A stretch of DNA of 21,012 bases, from the NCBI GenBank assembly GCA_041946865.1, contig JBHGBF010000069.1:1-21012 (forward strand), read 5' to 3'. Shown one piece after another: positions 6,184 through 13,753 of the stretch. A model generated the notes under the pieces. That model was not told the origin of the DNA and ran no database searches. It was given only the letters and a program-made list of their open reading frames with translations. The translations under genes and the position numbers were made by a program. Numbering within the stretch: position 1 is the stretch's first letter; the number at the start of each line of letters is the position of its first letter. Source of the DNA: RPQK01 sp041946865 (GTDB lineage: Bacteria > Acidobacteriota > UBA6911 > RPQK01).

Positions 6184-7107
6184 TTAGTCGGTCCTCACTG
6201 ACCCGATGACGCTCCTGATGTCCGCAATCCTCTGCCGGCGGCAAAACTCCTCGAGGCCGTCGATGACTTTCACCGCAGCCAACGGATCGGTGAAGTTCGC
6301 GGTGCCCACCTGGATGGCCGTCGCTCCCGCCATCATGAATTCGAGGGCATCACGTGCGCACATGATCCCGCCGATTCCCACCACGGGGATTCGGACCGCC
6401 CTTGCGACCTGGTATACCATGCGGACAGCCAGCGGGCGAATCGCCGGGCCCGAAAGCCCGCCCGTCACATTGGACAGCATCGGACGCCGCTTGTAGACAT
6501 CGATGCTCATGCCCACAAAAGTGTTCACGAGAGTCAAGGCGTCAGCGCCCGCTTCCTCGCAGACCCTGGCGATAACGGTCACGTCCGTCACGTTAGGCGA
6601 AAGCTTCACCCAGACCGGCTTCGTGGTGTTGCGCTTCACAGCCGTTACGGCCTGGGCAGCCATCCTCGGGTCATGTCCGAAGTGGATGCCGCCTTCCTTG
6701 ATATTCGGACAAGAGATGTTCAGCTCGAGGCTACTGATTTTCGGAAACGGGTCAAGGCGCCTGGCCAGCTCGGCAAACTCGTCAACCGACTTGCCCAGGA
6801 TATTGGCCACGACCTGGGTGTCGTAGTGCTCGAGCAAAGGGAGCTTTTCCACGATGAAGCAGTCGACCCCGACGTTCTCAAGTCCGATGGCGTTGAGCAT
6901 GCCGGCAGGGGTCTCGACAATTCGTCCGGGCGGGTTGCCGGCCAAAGGGAGGAGGGACAGCCCTTTGGTGCAGAATCCGCCCAGTCGCGAGATATCGAAG
7001 AATTGCGCGAACTCCAGGCCGTAACCGAAGGTGCCGGACGCCGTAAGGACCGGGTTCTTAAATTGGACTCCAGCGATTTCAACAGCCAGATTGAGTTTCG
7101 CTTCCAT
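6184..7107 (-). CDS. pyrD: Dihydroorotate dehydrogenase B, catalytic subunit
   Basis: This subunit oxidises dihydroorotate to orotate with FMN and passes electrons through PyrK to NAD+. The 307-residue protein has the class 1B signature: FKNPVLTASGTFGYG (residues 16-30), ELNISCPNIKEGG (128-140) with C133 the expected active-site base, VKLSPNVTD (167-175), GGLSGPAIRP, and the FMN phosphate-binding VGIGGI and VGTANF segments. Use of Cys rather than Ser, plus the adjacent pyrK, marks it as the heteromeric cytosolic type and not the quinone-linked type. Its ATG shares one base with the pyrK stop (TGATG), so the two are coupled. The frame extends upstream into pyrK, but that extension is a shadow. 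Confidence 0.96.
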   Translation of the reverse strand: MEAKLNLAVEIAGVQFKNPVLTASGTFGYGLEFAQFFDISRLGGFCTKGLSLLPLAGNPPGRIVETPAGMLNAIGLENVGVDCFIVEKLPLLEHYDTQVVANILGKSVDEFAELARRLDPFPKISSLELNISCPNIKEGGIHFGHDPRMAAQAVTAVKRNTTKPVWVKLSPNVTDVTVIARVCEEAGADALTLVNTFVGMSIDVYKRRPMLSNVTGGLSGPAIRPLAVRMVYQVARAVRIPVVGIGGIMCARDALEFMMAGATAIQVGTANFTDPLAAVKVIDGLEEFCRRQRIADIRSVIGSVRTD

Positions 7108-7901
7108 CAGGATTTGTCCCAGACCAGCTCGTCTGCCTGAAACACGGGCCCATCGCTGCAGGCCAGCCGGTTTCCGTCCCGGGTCAGGACCGAGCAGCCC
7201 AGGCAGACTCCGAAACCGCACGCCATCCGGGCCTCCACCGAGACCTGACAGGGAATTCCCTGGGCGCAGGCGAAGGTGGAGACTGCCCTGAGCATCGGCT
7301 CCGGGCCACAAGTGTAGAAATTGAGACCGGCGTAGCGGCACGTCCTCATGTAATCGCCTAAGCCCGCCGTGATAAAGCCCTTGAAACCCGCGCTGCCGTC
7401 ATCGGTAGCGATAAAACACGGGATGTCGAGCGCTTGAAAATCTTCGAGCATAACCAGATCTGCGGCAGTTCGCGCGCCGTAGAGCAGGTGCACTTCGTCT
7501 CCCTGCTGCTTCAGTTTCTCAGCCAGAAGGTAGACCGAGGCAATGCCGACCCCGCCGACGATCAGGAAATTGACCTTGCCGCGCCCGGCGGTCAGGTCGA
7601 AACCGTTACCGAGCGGCCCGATCAGGTTGGCGAACTGGCCGGGCTGCATCAGCCCGAGGCGAAGCGTGCCTTCCCCTATCGCCTTCACTAGAATCGCCAG
7701 GTTTTCGCCCCGGACAGAATAGATCGCCAGGGCCCGTTTGAGCAGGGGGCTGGGAACCACCTGGTGCGTCTTCGGGGCGGCCATGACAAACTGGCCGGGC
7801 AGCGTTTCCCGACAGATTTCCGGCGCCCGGAAAGTGAGTAGATAATTCTCCTGTGGAAGTCGCCGGTTCCGGATCAGCTCCGCCTGGAGCGCGTAAGGCA
7901 T
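7107..7901 (-). CDS. pyrK: Dihydroorotate dehydrogenase B, electron transfer subunit
   Basis: PyrK carries FAD and a [2Fe-2S] cluster and links PyrD to NAD+. The 264-residue protein shows an FAD-binding region with RALAIYSV (residues 56-63, where RPFSI is common), GPLGNGF (95-101), the pyridine-nucleotide region starting at FLIVGGVGIASVYLLAE (112-128), and YTCGPEPML. The cluster motif is MACGFGVCLGC ... LAC, giving C228, C233, C236 and C248. I start at MPYALQAELI: it aligns with family N-termini, and a GGAGG lies 12 nt upstream. It is the first gene of the leftward pyr operon, divergent from pyrR across 136 bp. Confidence 0.95.
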   Translation of the reverse strand: MPYALQAELIRNRRLPQENYLLTFRAPEICRETLPGQFVMAAPKTHQVVPSPLLKRALAIYSVRGENLAILVKAIGEGTLRLGLMQPGQFANLIGPLGNGFDLTAGRGKVNFLIVGGVGIASVYLLAEKLKQQGDEVHLLYGARTAADLVMLEDFQALDIPCFIATDDGSAGFKGFITAGLGDYMRTCRYAGLNFYTCGPEPMLRAVSTFACAQGIPCQVSVEARMACGFGVCLGCSVLTRDGNRLACSDGPVFQADELVWDKS

Positions 7902-7990
7902 CGCGCTAGGATACCTCCGGGGCCCGCGCGGCTGCAACCCACCCTGTCACCTTGTCACCCTGTTACGCGCCGGGCGCATCGCTCCAAGGG

Positions 7991-8020
7991 TTGCCCGCCG
8001 TCACTCCACTTCGGTATGAT
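7991..8020 (+). promoter_or_regulatory. Candidate pyrR promoter
   Basis: TTGCCC (7991-7996), an 18-bp spacer and TATGAT (8015-8020) precede pyrR. Transcription would start near 8027, only about 11 nt before the ATG and just ahead of the GGAGG at 8029-8033. That leaves no room for a leader attenuator in front of pyrR. Confidence 0.45.
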
Positions 8021-8037
8021 TCCCCAGCGGAGGCGCG

Positions 8038-8598
8038 ATGAAGAAGAAGTTTCTACGTCAGGTGATGAGCGCCAGAGAGATTGACCTGGCGCTATCCCGG
8101 ATCGCCGCCGAGATCCTCGAGCATCATTCCGATCTGGATAATCTCGTCCTGGTTGGAATACGGCGGCGCGGGGTTCCTCTGGCCGAGATTTTGCGCAACA
8201 AGATCGAAAAGCTCTCGGGCAAGAAACTGCCCATCGGCATTCTCGATATCACCTTCTATCGCGATGATCTCTCGCTGGTTGACACTCAACCCGTCCTGGA
8301 GGGCTCCAAGCTCAATTTCCAGGCGACCGGCAAGGAGGTCATACTCGTCGACGACGTGCTCTTTACCGGAAGGACCACTCGAGCCGCGCTGGAGAGCATC
8401 ATTGACTACGGCCGTCCGAAAAGGGTCGAGCTGGTTGTCCTCGTCGACCGCGGGCATCGAGAGCTTCCGATCCAGGCGGATTACACCGGCAAGTACATAG
8501 AATCGAGCCGCGACGAAGTCATTGAAGTGCGCCTGCCGTCCTTCGACAATGAGGAAGGCGTTTATCTGACGACCAAGAAATTGATGACGGAAGACTGA
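8038..8598 (+). CDS. pyrR: PyrR: pyr operon regulator / uracil phosphoribosyltransferase
   Basis: PyrR binds pyr mRNA in response to UMP in the species studied and also has uracil phosphoribosyltransferase activity. The 186-residue protein has the type I phosphoribosyltransferase PRPP loop VILVDDVLFTGRTT (residues 101-114), the N-terminal VGIRRRGVPLA segment (39-49), and the family signature GRPKRVELVVLVDRGHRELPI. A GGAGG five bases before the ATG supports the start. It heads the rightward operon pyrR-pyrB-pyrC, divergent from pyrK. Whether it acts as an attenuator here is inferred. The only leader-like structure I see is the hairpin between pyrR and pyrB. Confidence 0.96.
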   Translation: MKKKFLRQVMSAREIDLALSRIAAEILEHHSDLDNLVLVGIRRRGVPLAEILRNKIEKLSGKKLPIGILDITFYRDDLSLVDTQPVLEGSKLNFQATGKEVILVDDVLFTGRTTRAALESIIDYGRPKRVELVVLVDRGHRELPIQADYTGKYIESSRDEVIEVRLPSFDNEEGVYLTTKKLMTED

Positions 8599-8639
8599 GA
8601 GACTGACCGCCGGCCCCCAGTCGGTCTCCCGGTTCTTTT
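8599..8639 (+). terminator. Terminator-like hairpin between pyrR and pyrB
   Basis: GAGACTGAC (8599-8607) pairs with GTCGGTCTC (8620-8628) over 9 bp with one G-U, around a 12-nt loop, starting one base after the pyrR stop. A pyrimidine-rich TTCTTTT (8633-8639) follows. This is where attenuators sit in the pyrR-pyrB gaps of Firmicutes. It could be a conditional terminator, but I find no clear antiterminator partner or classical PyrR-binding loop. Confidence 0.4.
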
Positions 8640-8653
8640 CTGAGGAAACTCAC

Positions 8654-9592
8654 ATGCCCTTAAGAGGCAAACACCTGCTGAGCATCGCCGAGCTGAGCGT
8701 GCCGGAAATCGACCTGATTCTGAAGACGGCGCGCGGCTTCAAGGAGATCTTTACCCGTCCGATTAAGAAGGTCCCGACGCTGCGGGGCAAGACCGTCATA
8801 AACATCTTTTTCGAAGCCTCAACCCGGACCCGGTCCTCATTTGAGCTGGCCGCGAAGCGACTCAGTGCGGACGCTGTGAACTTCAGCGTGTCGACTAGCA
8901 GCGTGGTAAAGGGAGAATCCCTTATTGACACGGGCCGAAACCTGCAGGCGATGAACCCGGATCTGATCGTCGTCCGACACAGCCTGGCCGGTGCCCCGGC
9001 GTTGCTGGCGACGCACTGCAAGGGCTCCTGTGTGATCAACGCCGGAGACGGCATGCATGAGCATCCGACCCAAGCCCTGCTCGACGCCCTCACGATCCGC
9101 GAGCACAAAGGCCGGCTGGAAGGCCTGAAGGTCGCGATTATCGGAGACATCAAGCACAGCCGGGTGGCACGGTCCAACGTTCTCCTGCTTACGAAGATGA
9201 ACGCTTCTGTGTGCGTATGCGGCCCCCCGACCTTGCTGCCTGTCGGGTTCGAGAGCTATGGGGTAAACGTCACCTACCACATGGAAGAAGCCTTGACCGG
9301 CGCCGACGTGATCATGCTCCTGAGGGCTCAGCGGGAGCGCCAACAGGAAGTCTTTTATCCTTCCTTCAAAGAGTACTCAATGCTCTACGGCCTGGATCGA
9401 TGCAAGATGAAATGGGCCAAGCCTGACGCCATCGTGATGCATCCGGGCCCGATCAACCGGGGCATTGAGATCGATCAGGAAATGGCGGATGGAGATTATT
9501 CCGTCATTCTCGAGCAGGTTTCCAACGGGGTTGCCACCCGAATGGCCGTTCTTTACCTTCTGCTCGGCGCCAGCGAGGAACCAGGAATATGA
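8654..9592 (+). CDS. pyrB: Aspartate carbamoyltransferase, catalytic chain
   Basis: PyrB joins carbamoyl phosphate and aspartate to N-carbamoyl-aspartate, the committed step of pyrimidine synthesis. The 312-residue protein has the carbamoyl phosphate site FFEASTRTRSSFE (residues 52-64), the active-site lysine loop around K86 (SVVKGES), HPTQALLD (137-144), GDIKHSRVARSN (164-175) and MHPGPINRGIEI near the C-terminus. No pyrI regulatory chain is beside it, as is usual where PyrR controls the operon. GAGG eight bases before the ATG supports the start. Its last four bases overlap pyrC (ATGA). Confidence 0.97.
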   Translation: MPLRGKHLLSIAELSVPEIDLILKTARGFKEIFTRPIKKVPTLRGKTVINIFFEASTRTRSSFELAAKRLSADAVNFSVSTSSVVKGESLIDTGRNLQAMNPDLIVVRHSLAGAPALLATHCKGSCVINAGDGMHEHPTQALLDALTIREHKGRLEGLKVAIIGDIKHSRVARSNVLLLTKMNASVCVCGPPTLLPVGFESYGVNVTYHMEEALTGADVIMLLRAQRERQQEVFYPSFKEYSMLYGLDRCKMKWAKPDAIVMHPGPINRGIEIDQEMADGDYSVILEQVSNGVATRMAVLYLLLGASEEPGI

Positions 9593-10872
9593 AGCTGCTC
9601 TTTCATGGAGGCAGGATAGTCGACCCCAGCCAAGGCTTGGACGGGAGAGCCGACCTGCTGGTCGAGAACGGGACTGTTGCCCGCGTCGGGAGGATGACCA
9701 GGAACAAGAGCTGGGAGATGGTGGATGTCACTGGCCTGATTCTTGCGCCGGGTTTCATTGATATGCATGTTCACCTCCGCGAGCCGGGAGGGGAAGCGAA
9801 GGAGACAATTCAAACCGGAAGTGAAGCGGCGGCAGCCGGCGGCTTTACCAGTATCGCCTGCATGCCGAACACGAATCCCGTGAACGACAGCCCGGCGCTC
9901 ACGCGCTACATCCTCGAGAGGGCGAGACAAACGAACCTGGTCAATGTCTTTCCGATCGGCGCCGTCACCTGCGGGTCACAGGGCGAGGAACTGGCGGAAA
10001 TCGGCGTCATGCACCGCGCGGGCATTGTAGCGGTCTCAGATGATGGAAACCCGATCCAGAACCACCAGCTCATGAGGCGGGCGCTTGAATACATCAAGCT
10101 TTTTGACATCCCCCTCGTCGACCATTGCGAAGACCGTCTGCTCGCCGCCGGCGGATGCATGAACGAGGGCGCCATGTCGACCAGGCTGGGGCTTCGCGGG
10201 GCGAGCCGGACCGCGGAAGAGCTTCACGTGGCCCGCGACGTGATGCTGAGCCGGGTGACCGGAGGCCGGGTTCATATCGCGCACGTCTCGGCCAGGGAAT
10301 CGCTCGACTGGATCCGCCAGGGCAAGAGACACGGGGCGGCGGTCACTTGCGAGGTCACTCCTCACCACTTCACTCTGACCGATCGCGATATCGGGGACTA
10401 TGACACGAATTTCAAGATGAGCCCGCCGCTGCGCGAGCCCGAGGACGTCGAGGCCATGCTCCAAGGCCTCGCCGACGGCACTGTCGACTGCATCGCCAGC
10501 GACCATGCGCCTCATACGACGCTCGAAAAAGACACCACCTTCGAAGAGGCCGCCAACGGAGTCATCGGCTTGGAGAGCTCGTTACGGCTGGCGTTGGATC
10601 GCCTGGTGGGCGCCGGGGTGATTTCCTTCACGCGGCTGGTCGAGCTGATGAGCTGCAATCCCAGCAGTATCCTGAAGCTTAACCGCGGTACTTTGCGGGA
10701 GGGAGCGGTGGCGGATATCACCGTGATTGACCCGAACCGGGAAACGACTGTTGACGCCGGCTCGTTCAAGTCCAAGAGCCGAAACTGCCCGTTCCATGGC
10801 TGGAAATTGCGCGGCCTGGCAGTCATGACCATCGTCGCCGGCCGGGTGGTCTATCAGGCGCCCGCGGTCTGA
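9589..10872 (+). CDS. pyrC: Dihydroorotase
   Basis: PyrC cyclises N-carbamoyl-aspartate to dihydroorotate. The 427-residue protein is a type I amidohydrolase-fold dihydroorotase. The metal motif is FIDMHVHLREPG (H60, H62, R64); other ligands and active-site residues are SDDGNP (D151/D152), H179 (VDHCED), H232 (HIAHVS) and SDHAPH (D305). N-terminal (about 1-50) and C-terminal (about 365-427) strands form the small beta-sandwich typical of this type. It overlaps pyrB by 4 bp and is the last gene of the rightward pyr operon. Type I enzymes often associate with PyrB, which the overlap would suit. Confidence 0.96.
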   Translation: MKLLFHGGRIVDPSQGLDGRADLLVENGTVARVGRMTRNKSWEMVDVTGLILAPGFIDMHVHLREPGGEAKETIQTGSEAAAAGGFTSIACMPNTNPVNDSPALTRYILERARQTNLVNVFPIGAVTCGSQGEELAEIGVMHRAGIVAVSDDGNPIQNHQLMRRALEYIKLFDIPLVDHCEDRLLAAGGCMNEGAMSTRLGLRGASRTAEELHVARDVMLSRVTGGRVHIAHVSARESLDWIRQGKRHGAAVTCEVTPHHFTLTDRDIGDYDTNFKMSPPLREPEDVEAMLQGLADGTVDCIASDHAPHTTLEKDTTFEEAANGVIGLESSLRLALDRLVGAGVISFTRLVELMSCNPSSILKLNRGTLREGAVADITVIDPNRETTVDAGSFKSKSRNCPFHGWKLRGLAVMTIVAGRVVYQAPAV

Positions 10873-10950
10873 CGCTCGTAAAGGCACCCTCGCGACAGAC
10901 CACTCTTATTGGCGCGGACTTGCCGCATCCGCCTTCCTTCGCGTTCGTCC

Positions 10951-10976
10951 CGGGGATTCTGGTAATCTAATCCCCG
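10951..10976. promoter_or_regulatory. Hairpin abutting the dsbD start codon
   Basis: CGGGGATT (10951-10958) and AATCCCCG (10969-10976) form a perfect 8-bp stem with a 10-nt loop, ending two bases before the dsbD ATG. There is no Shine-Dalgarno. If transcribed, the stem would cover the ribosome-docking region. If the TAATCT in its loop is a -10 box, it would instead be a DNA palindrome around a promoter. Confidence 0.4.
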
Positions 10977-10978
10977 AC

Positions 10979-12976
10979 ATGCTCTTCCTACTGCTTGCCG
11001 CCCTTTTCAATTTACCGCAGGAAGCCTCTTTCCACTTGACGGTTGACAAAACGACGGTCAAGCCTGGCGAGAGCTTCGTCGCGACGGTCGAGGCTCGAGT
11101 TCAGCCAGGATGGCACCTCTACTCGACAACTCAGGACCCCGGCGGCCCGGTGCCGACGAGCATCAAGCCCGTGGAAAATCAGGCGTTCGAACCGGCCGGC
11201 AGTCTGCAATTCCCTCCGCCCCACAAGTCATTCGATCAGAATTTCGGTATCGAAACCGAATATTACGAAGGGCATGTCCCTTTCAAATTGCCGCTAAGGG
11301 CGAAAGCGAACGCAGCGCGTGGTCAGCAGGAACTGGCGATCAAAGTCCGCTACATGCTGTGCAGCGACACGTTGTGCCTGCCGCCCCAGACTGAGACGCT
11401 GAAGACGCAGCTGACAATCGAAACTGTTGGCGCCGCAAGCGCCGGCGAGCAGACAGCAGCGCCGGCCTCGGCGCTGCCTTCAGCTGTGGGCGCGAGCCCG
11501 CCCGGCGCGCCAGTCAGCGTTGAGCGGCCAGGCGTCGGCGGCCCGGAATCAGCGGCCAGCAAAGAGGCGCCAGTCGGCAGCGGCCGGCCAGCAGGGGTCG
11601 GCAACGAGCCGTCAGCGGGCAGCAGTCAGCCGGCAGCCGGTCTCCCCCTGGGCGCTCTGGCGTACATCTGGTTTGCCATGGCGATGGGTGGACTCGCGCT
11701 TCTGACTCCGTGCGTCTTTCCGATGATTCCGATCACCGTGTCGTATTTCACCAAGCGGCAATCGGCGACTCCGCGTCACGCCGTGTGGGAAGCCTTCATG
11801 TATTCGGTCGGGATTATCCTGACTTTCACGCTGCTTGGATTCATGCTCACGTTTCTCTTTGGCGCAGGCGGAATCAACCGGCTGGCGGCCAGCTCGCTTG
11901 TCAACGTTTTAATCGCACTGGTTTTCATCGTCTTTGCTCTAAGCCTTTTTGGCGCCTTCGAGATCCGTCTCCCGTCCCGCTGGCTTACGGCCGTCGACAA
12001 GCAGTCAGCGCGCAGCCGCGGGCTCGTGGGTATCCTGCTGATGGCGCTCACCTTCTCGCTCACGTCTTTTACGTGCACTGTGCCGTTTGTCGGTACCGTA
12101 ATGGTGGCGGCGCTGCAGGGCGATTGGCTATGGTCGCTCCTTGGAGTCACCGTTTTTGCGGCCGTGTTCTCCGCCCCGTTCTTTCTGCTAGCCGTCTTCC
12201 CGTCGTGGCTCAAGTCACTGCCGAAGAGCGGCAACTGGATGAACTCCCTCAAGATCACGATGGGATTCCTGGAACTGGCGGCGGCAATGAAGTTCGTGAG
12301 CAATGTCGATCTGGTCTATCAGTGGGAAGTAGTTACCCGCCCGGTTTTCATCGCCGTGTGGCTGGCGCTCGCCCTGGTGACCGCAATGTACCTGCTCGGC
12401 TGGTTTCGCCTGCCTCACGAAATGCCCGGCCAGTCAGTCGGCGTCTTCCGCGTCTTCTCGGCGATCTTCTTCCTGGCTGTCGCGTTCTACCTGTTCCGAG
12501 GGCTCCTGGGATTTCCGCTCGGCGAGCTGGATGCTTTCCTGCCCCCGCGCGATTACGGCGGTGTCCATGCCGCCGTCCTCGATCCGGGCCGAAAAGCAGA
12601 TTTGACGGAGGGACGTTGGCTGGACAGCTACGCGGAAGGGCTGGAGACGGCGCGCCGCGAGAATCGCCCCGTGTTTGTCGACTTCACCGGTTACACCTGC
12701 ACGAATTGCCGCTGGATGGAATCGAACATGTTCCCGCAGCTGGGAGTTCAGAGTCTGCTCAGCCGCTTCGTCCTCGTGCGACTCTACACGGACGGACCGG
12801 AGGCGGTCCACGAGCGCAACCTGGAGTTTGAACGGGAGAGATTCGGGACGATTGCCCTCCCTTACTATGCCATCATGTCACCCGATGATCAGGTGATCGC
12901 TACTTTTCCGGGCCTGACGCGCGACCCCTCGGCGTTTGTCTCGTTCCTGAAAAAAGGCCTGCGCCCAACCTTGTAG
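10979..12976 (+). CDS. dsbD: Thiol:disulfide interchange protein DsbD
   Basis: DsbD moves reducing electrons from cytoplasmic thioredoxin across the inner membrane to periplasmic proteins. The 665-residue protein has all three domains. After a signal peptide (residues 1-15), the alpha domain spans about 16-150 with C128/C133. A Pro/Ala/Gly/Ser-rich linker runs from about 151 to 221. The beta domain of about eight membrane segments spans about 226-510 with C245 (TPCVFPM) and C366 (FTCTVPF). The gamma thioredoxin-like domain has the active site CTNC (C574, C577). Length and domain order match the full-length form, although the linker is long and low in complexity. It is probably a single-gene unit, ending 33 bp from the convergent ftsB-like gene. 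Confidence 0.96.
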   Translation: MLFLLLAALFNLPQEASFHLTVDKTTVKPGESFVATVEARVQPGWHLYSTTQDPGGPVPTSIKPVENQAFEPAGSLQFPPPHKSFDQNFGIETEYYEGHVPFKLPLRAKANAARGQQELAIKVRYMLCSDTLCLPPQTETLKTQLTIETVGAASAGEQTAAPASALPSAVGASPPGAPVSVERPGVGGPESAASKEAPVGSGRPAGVGNEPSAGSSQPAAGLPLGALAYIWFAMAMGGLALLTPCVFPMIPITVSYFTKRQSATPRHAVWEAFMYSVGIILTFTLLGFMLTFLFGAGGINRLAASSLVNVLIALVFIVFALSLFGAFEIRLPSRWLTAVDKQSARSRGLVGILLMALTFSLTSFTCTVPFVGTVMVAALQGDWLWSLLGVTVFAAVFSAPFFLLAVFPSWLKSLPKSGNWMNSLKITMGFLELAAAMKFVSNVDLVYQWEVVTRPVFIAVWLALALVTAMYLLGWFRLPHEMPGQSVGVFRVFSAIFFLAVAFYLFRGLLGFPLGELDAFLPPRDYGGVHAAVLDPGRKADLTEGRWLDSYAEGLETARRENRPVFVDFTGYTCTNCRWMESNMFPQLGVQSLLSRFVLVRLYTDGPEAVHERNLEFERERFGTIALPYYAIMSPDDQVIATFPGLTRDPSAFVSFLKKGLRPTL

Positions 12977-13009
12977 GCAGAAAGGCTTTGCCCCTCTGTC
13001 CCTCGACCT

Positions 13010-13303
13010 CTATTTTTTCGGCGGGATGACGACGATGATATCGCCTGGACGATGCATCTGGCGCTGCCGGGCGATATCGATGATCTCTTCCGGATTGTTC
13101 CGGAGCCTCTCGATCCTCTCCAGGTACATCTGTTGCTCTTGAAGGAGATGAGCGTTTTCGATCTGGAGGCGGTCCAGCTCGCTCTTACGGTTCTGCAGCT
13201 GCCGATATCCTGAGTTGCTGTAGAAAAGGGCGTAGACAAGGGGAGCGGTGGTGGCCAGCATCAGGATGAGGATGACCTCTCGCTTGGCTTTTCTTGATAA
13301 CAT
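13010..13303 (-). CDS. FtsB/DivIC-like septum formation initiator
   Basis: The 97-residue protein has the DivIC/FtsB layout: a basic cytoplasmic start (MLSRKAKREV), one membrane segment (about 10-27), then a periplasmic coiled coil (about 33-70) with regular Leu/Ile spacing (LQNRKSELDRLQIENAHL). A short conserved segment NNPEEIIDIARQRQMHRPGDIIVV ends in a basic tail. FtsB works with FtsL and FtsQ in the divisome to activate septal wall synthesis. It is divergent from cutA with only 23 bp between start codons, so at least one promoter must overlap coding sequence. Confidence 0.85.
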   Translation of the reverse strand: MLSRKAKREVILILMLATTAPLVYALFYSNSGYRQLQNRKSELDRLQIENAHLLQEQQMYLERIERLRNNPEEIIDIARQRQMHRPGDIIVVIPPKK

Positions 13304-13326
13304 TGCAGCTTAAAGCTCGAGAGCCT

Positions 13327-13644
13327 ATGACACCAATGCGAATCGTCTTTTCAACTATTGACAGTGAGGAAAAAGCCAAGACGCTCGCTCACCAGCTCGT
13401 ACAAGAAAATCTTGCCGCTTGTGTCAGCGTCGTGTCAAGCCTAACCTCAATCTACAGGTGGAAAGGCAGGCTGGAGGAAGCTAAAGAGTGGCTGATGGTA
13501 ATCAAGACAACAGCCGACCGAATTCCGCGGCTGTTCACCAGGCTCAGGGAGCTTCATCCCTACGAGGTCCCCGAGATCATCAGCTTCCCGATCGAGACCG
13601 CTTATGAACCGTATTTGCGGTGGGTGTTGGGAAGCGAGGAGTGA
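13327..13644 (+). CDS. cutA: CutA1 divalent-ion tolerance family protein
   Basis: This is a 105-residue trimeric ferredoxin-fold protein of the CutA1 family, historically tied to copper tolerance but without a settled biochemical role. Family signatures are IDSEEKAKTLAHQLV (residues 11-25), the highly conserved LAACVSVV (29-36, usually LAACVN), SIYRWKGRLEEAKEWLMVIKT (41-61), and LHPYEVPEII (76-85). The ATG giving MTPMRIVFST is chosen because family members start just before this first strand; MRIVFST three codons on is the alternative. No Shine-Dalgarno is obvious. Confidence 0.95.
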   Translation: MTPMRIVFSTIDSEEKAKTLAHQLVQENLAACVSVVSSLTSIYRWKGRLEEAKEWLMVIKTTADRIPRLFTRLRELHPYEVPEIISFPIETAYEPYLRWVLGSEE

Positions 13645-13753
13645 GAGCCGGCCCACGGTCACCACGCGACGGAGGCTTTGCTGGCCGACTTTTCAGTCCG
13701 CTACGTCGGCTGCTAGGGTTCTCGGCGAGTCGGGATGGAACAGAGGCGCATCG

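Noticed and set aside
7902..8037. Firmicutes-type PyrR attenuator ahead of pyrR
   Set aside because: No terminator/antiterminator pair or PyrR-binding-loop consensus is visible, and the likely promoter leaves too short a leader.
11710..12831. Long plus-strand frame inside dsbD
   Set aside because: It is Arg/Pro-rich out-of-frame text. The dsbD frame has all conserved cysteines and membrane segments.
13405..13418. 14-bp match to the repeat border region at 471-484 inside cutA
   Set aside because: It encodes the conserved ENLAACV segment of CutA in frame, so the match is most simply coincidence.
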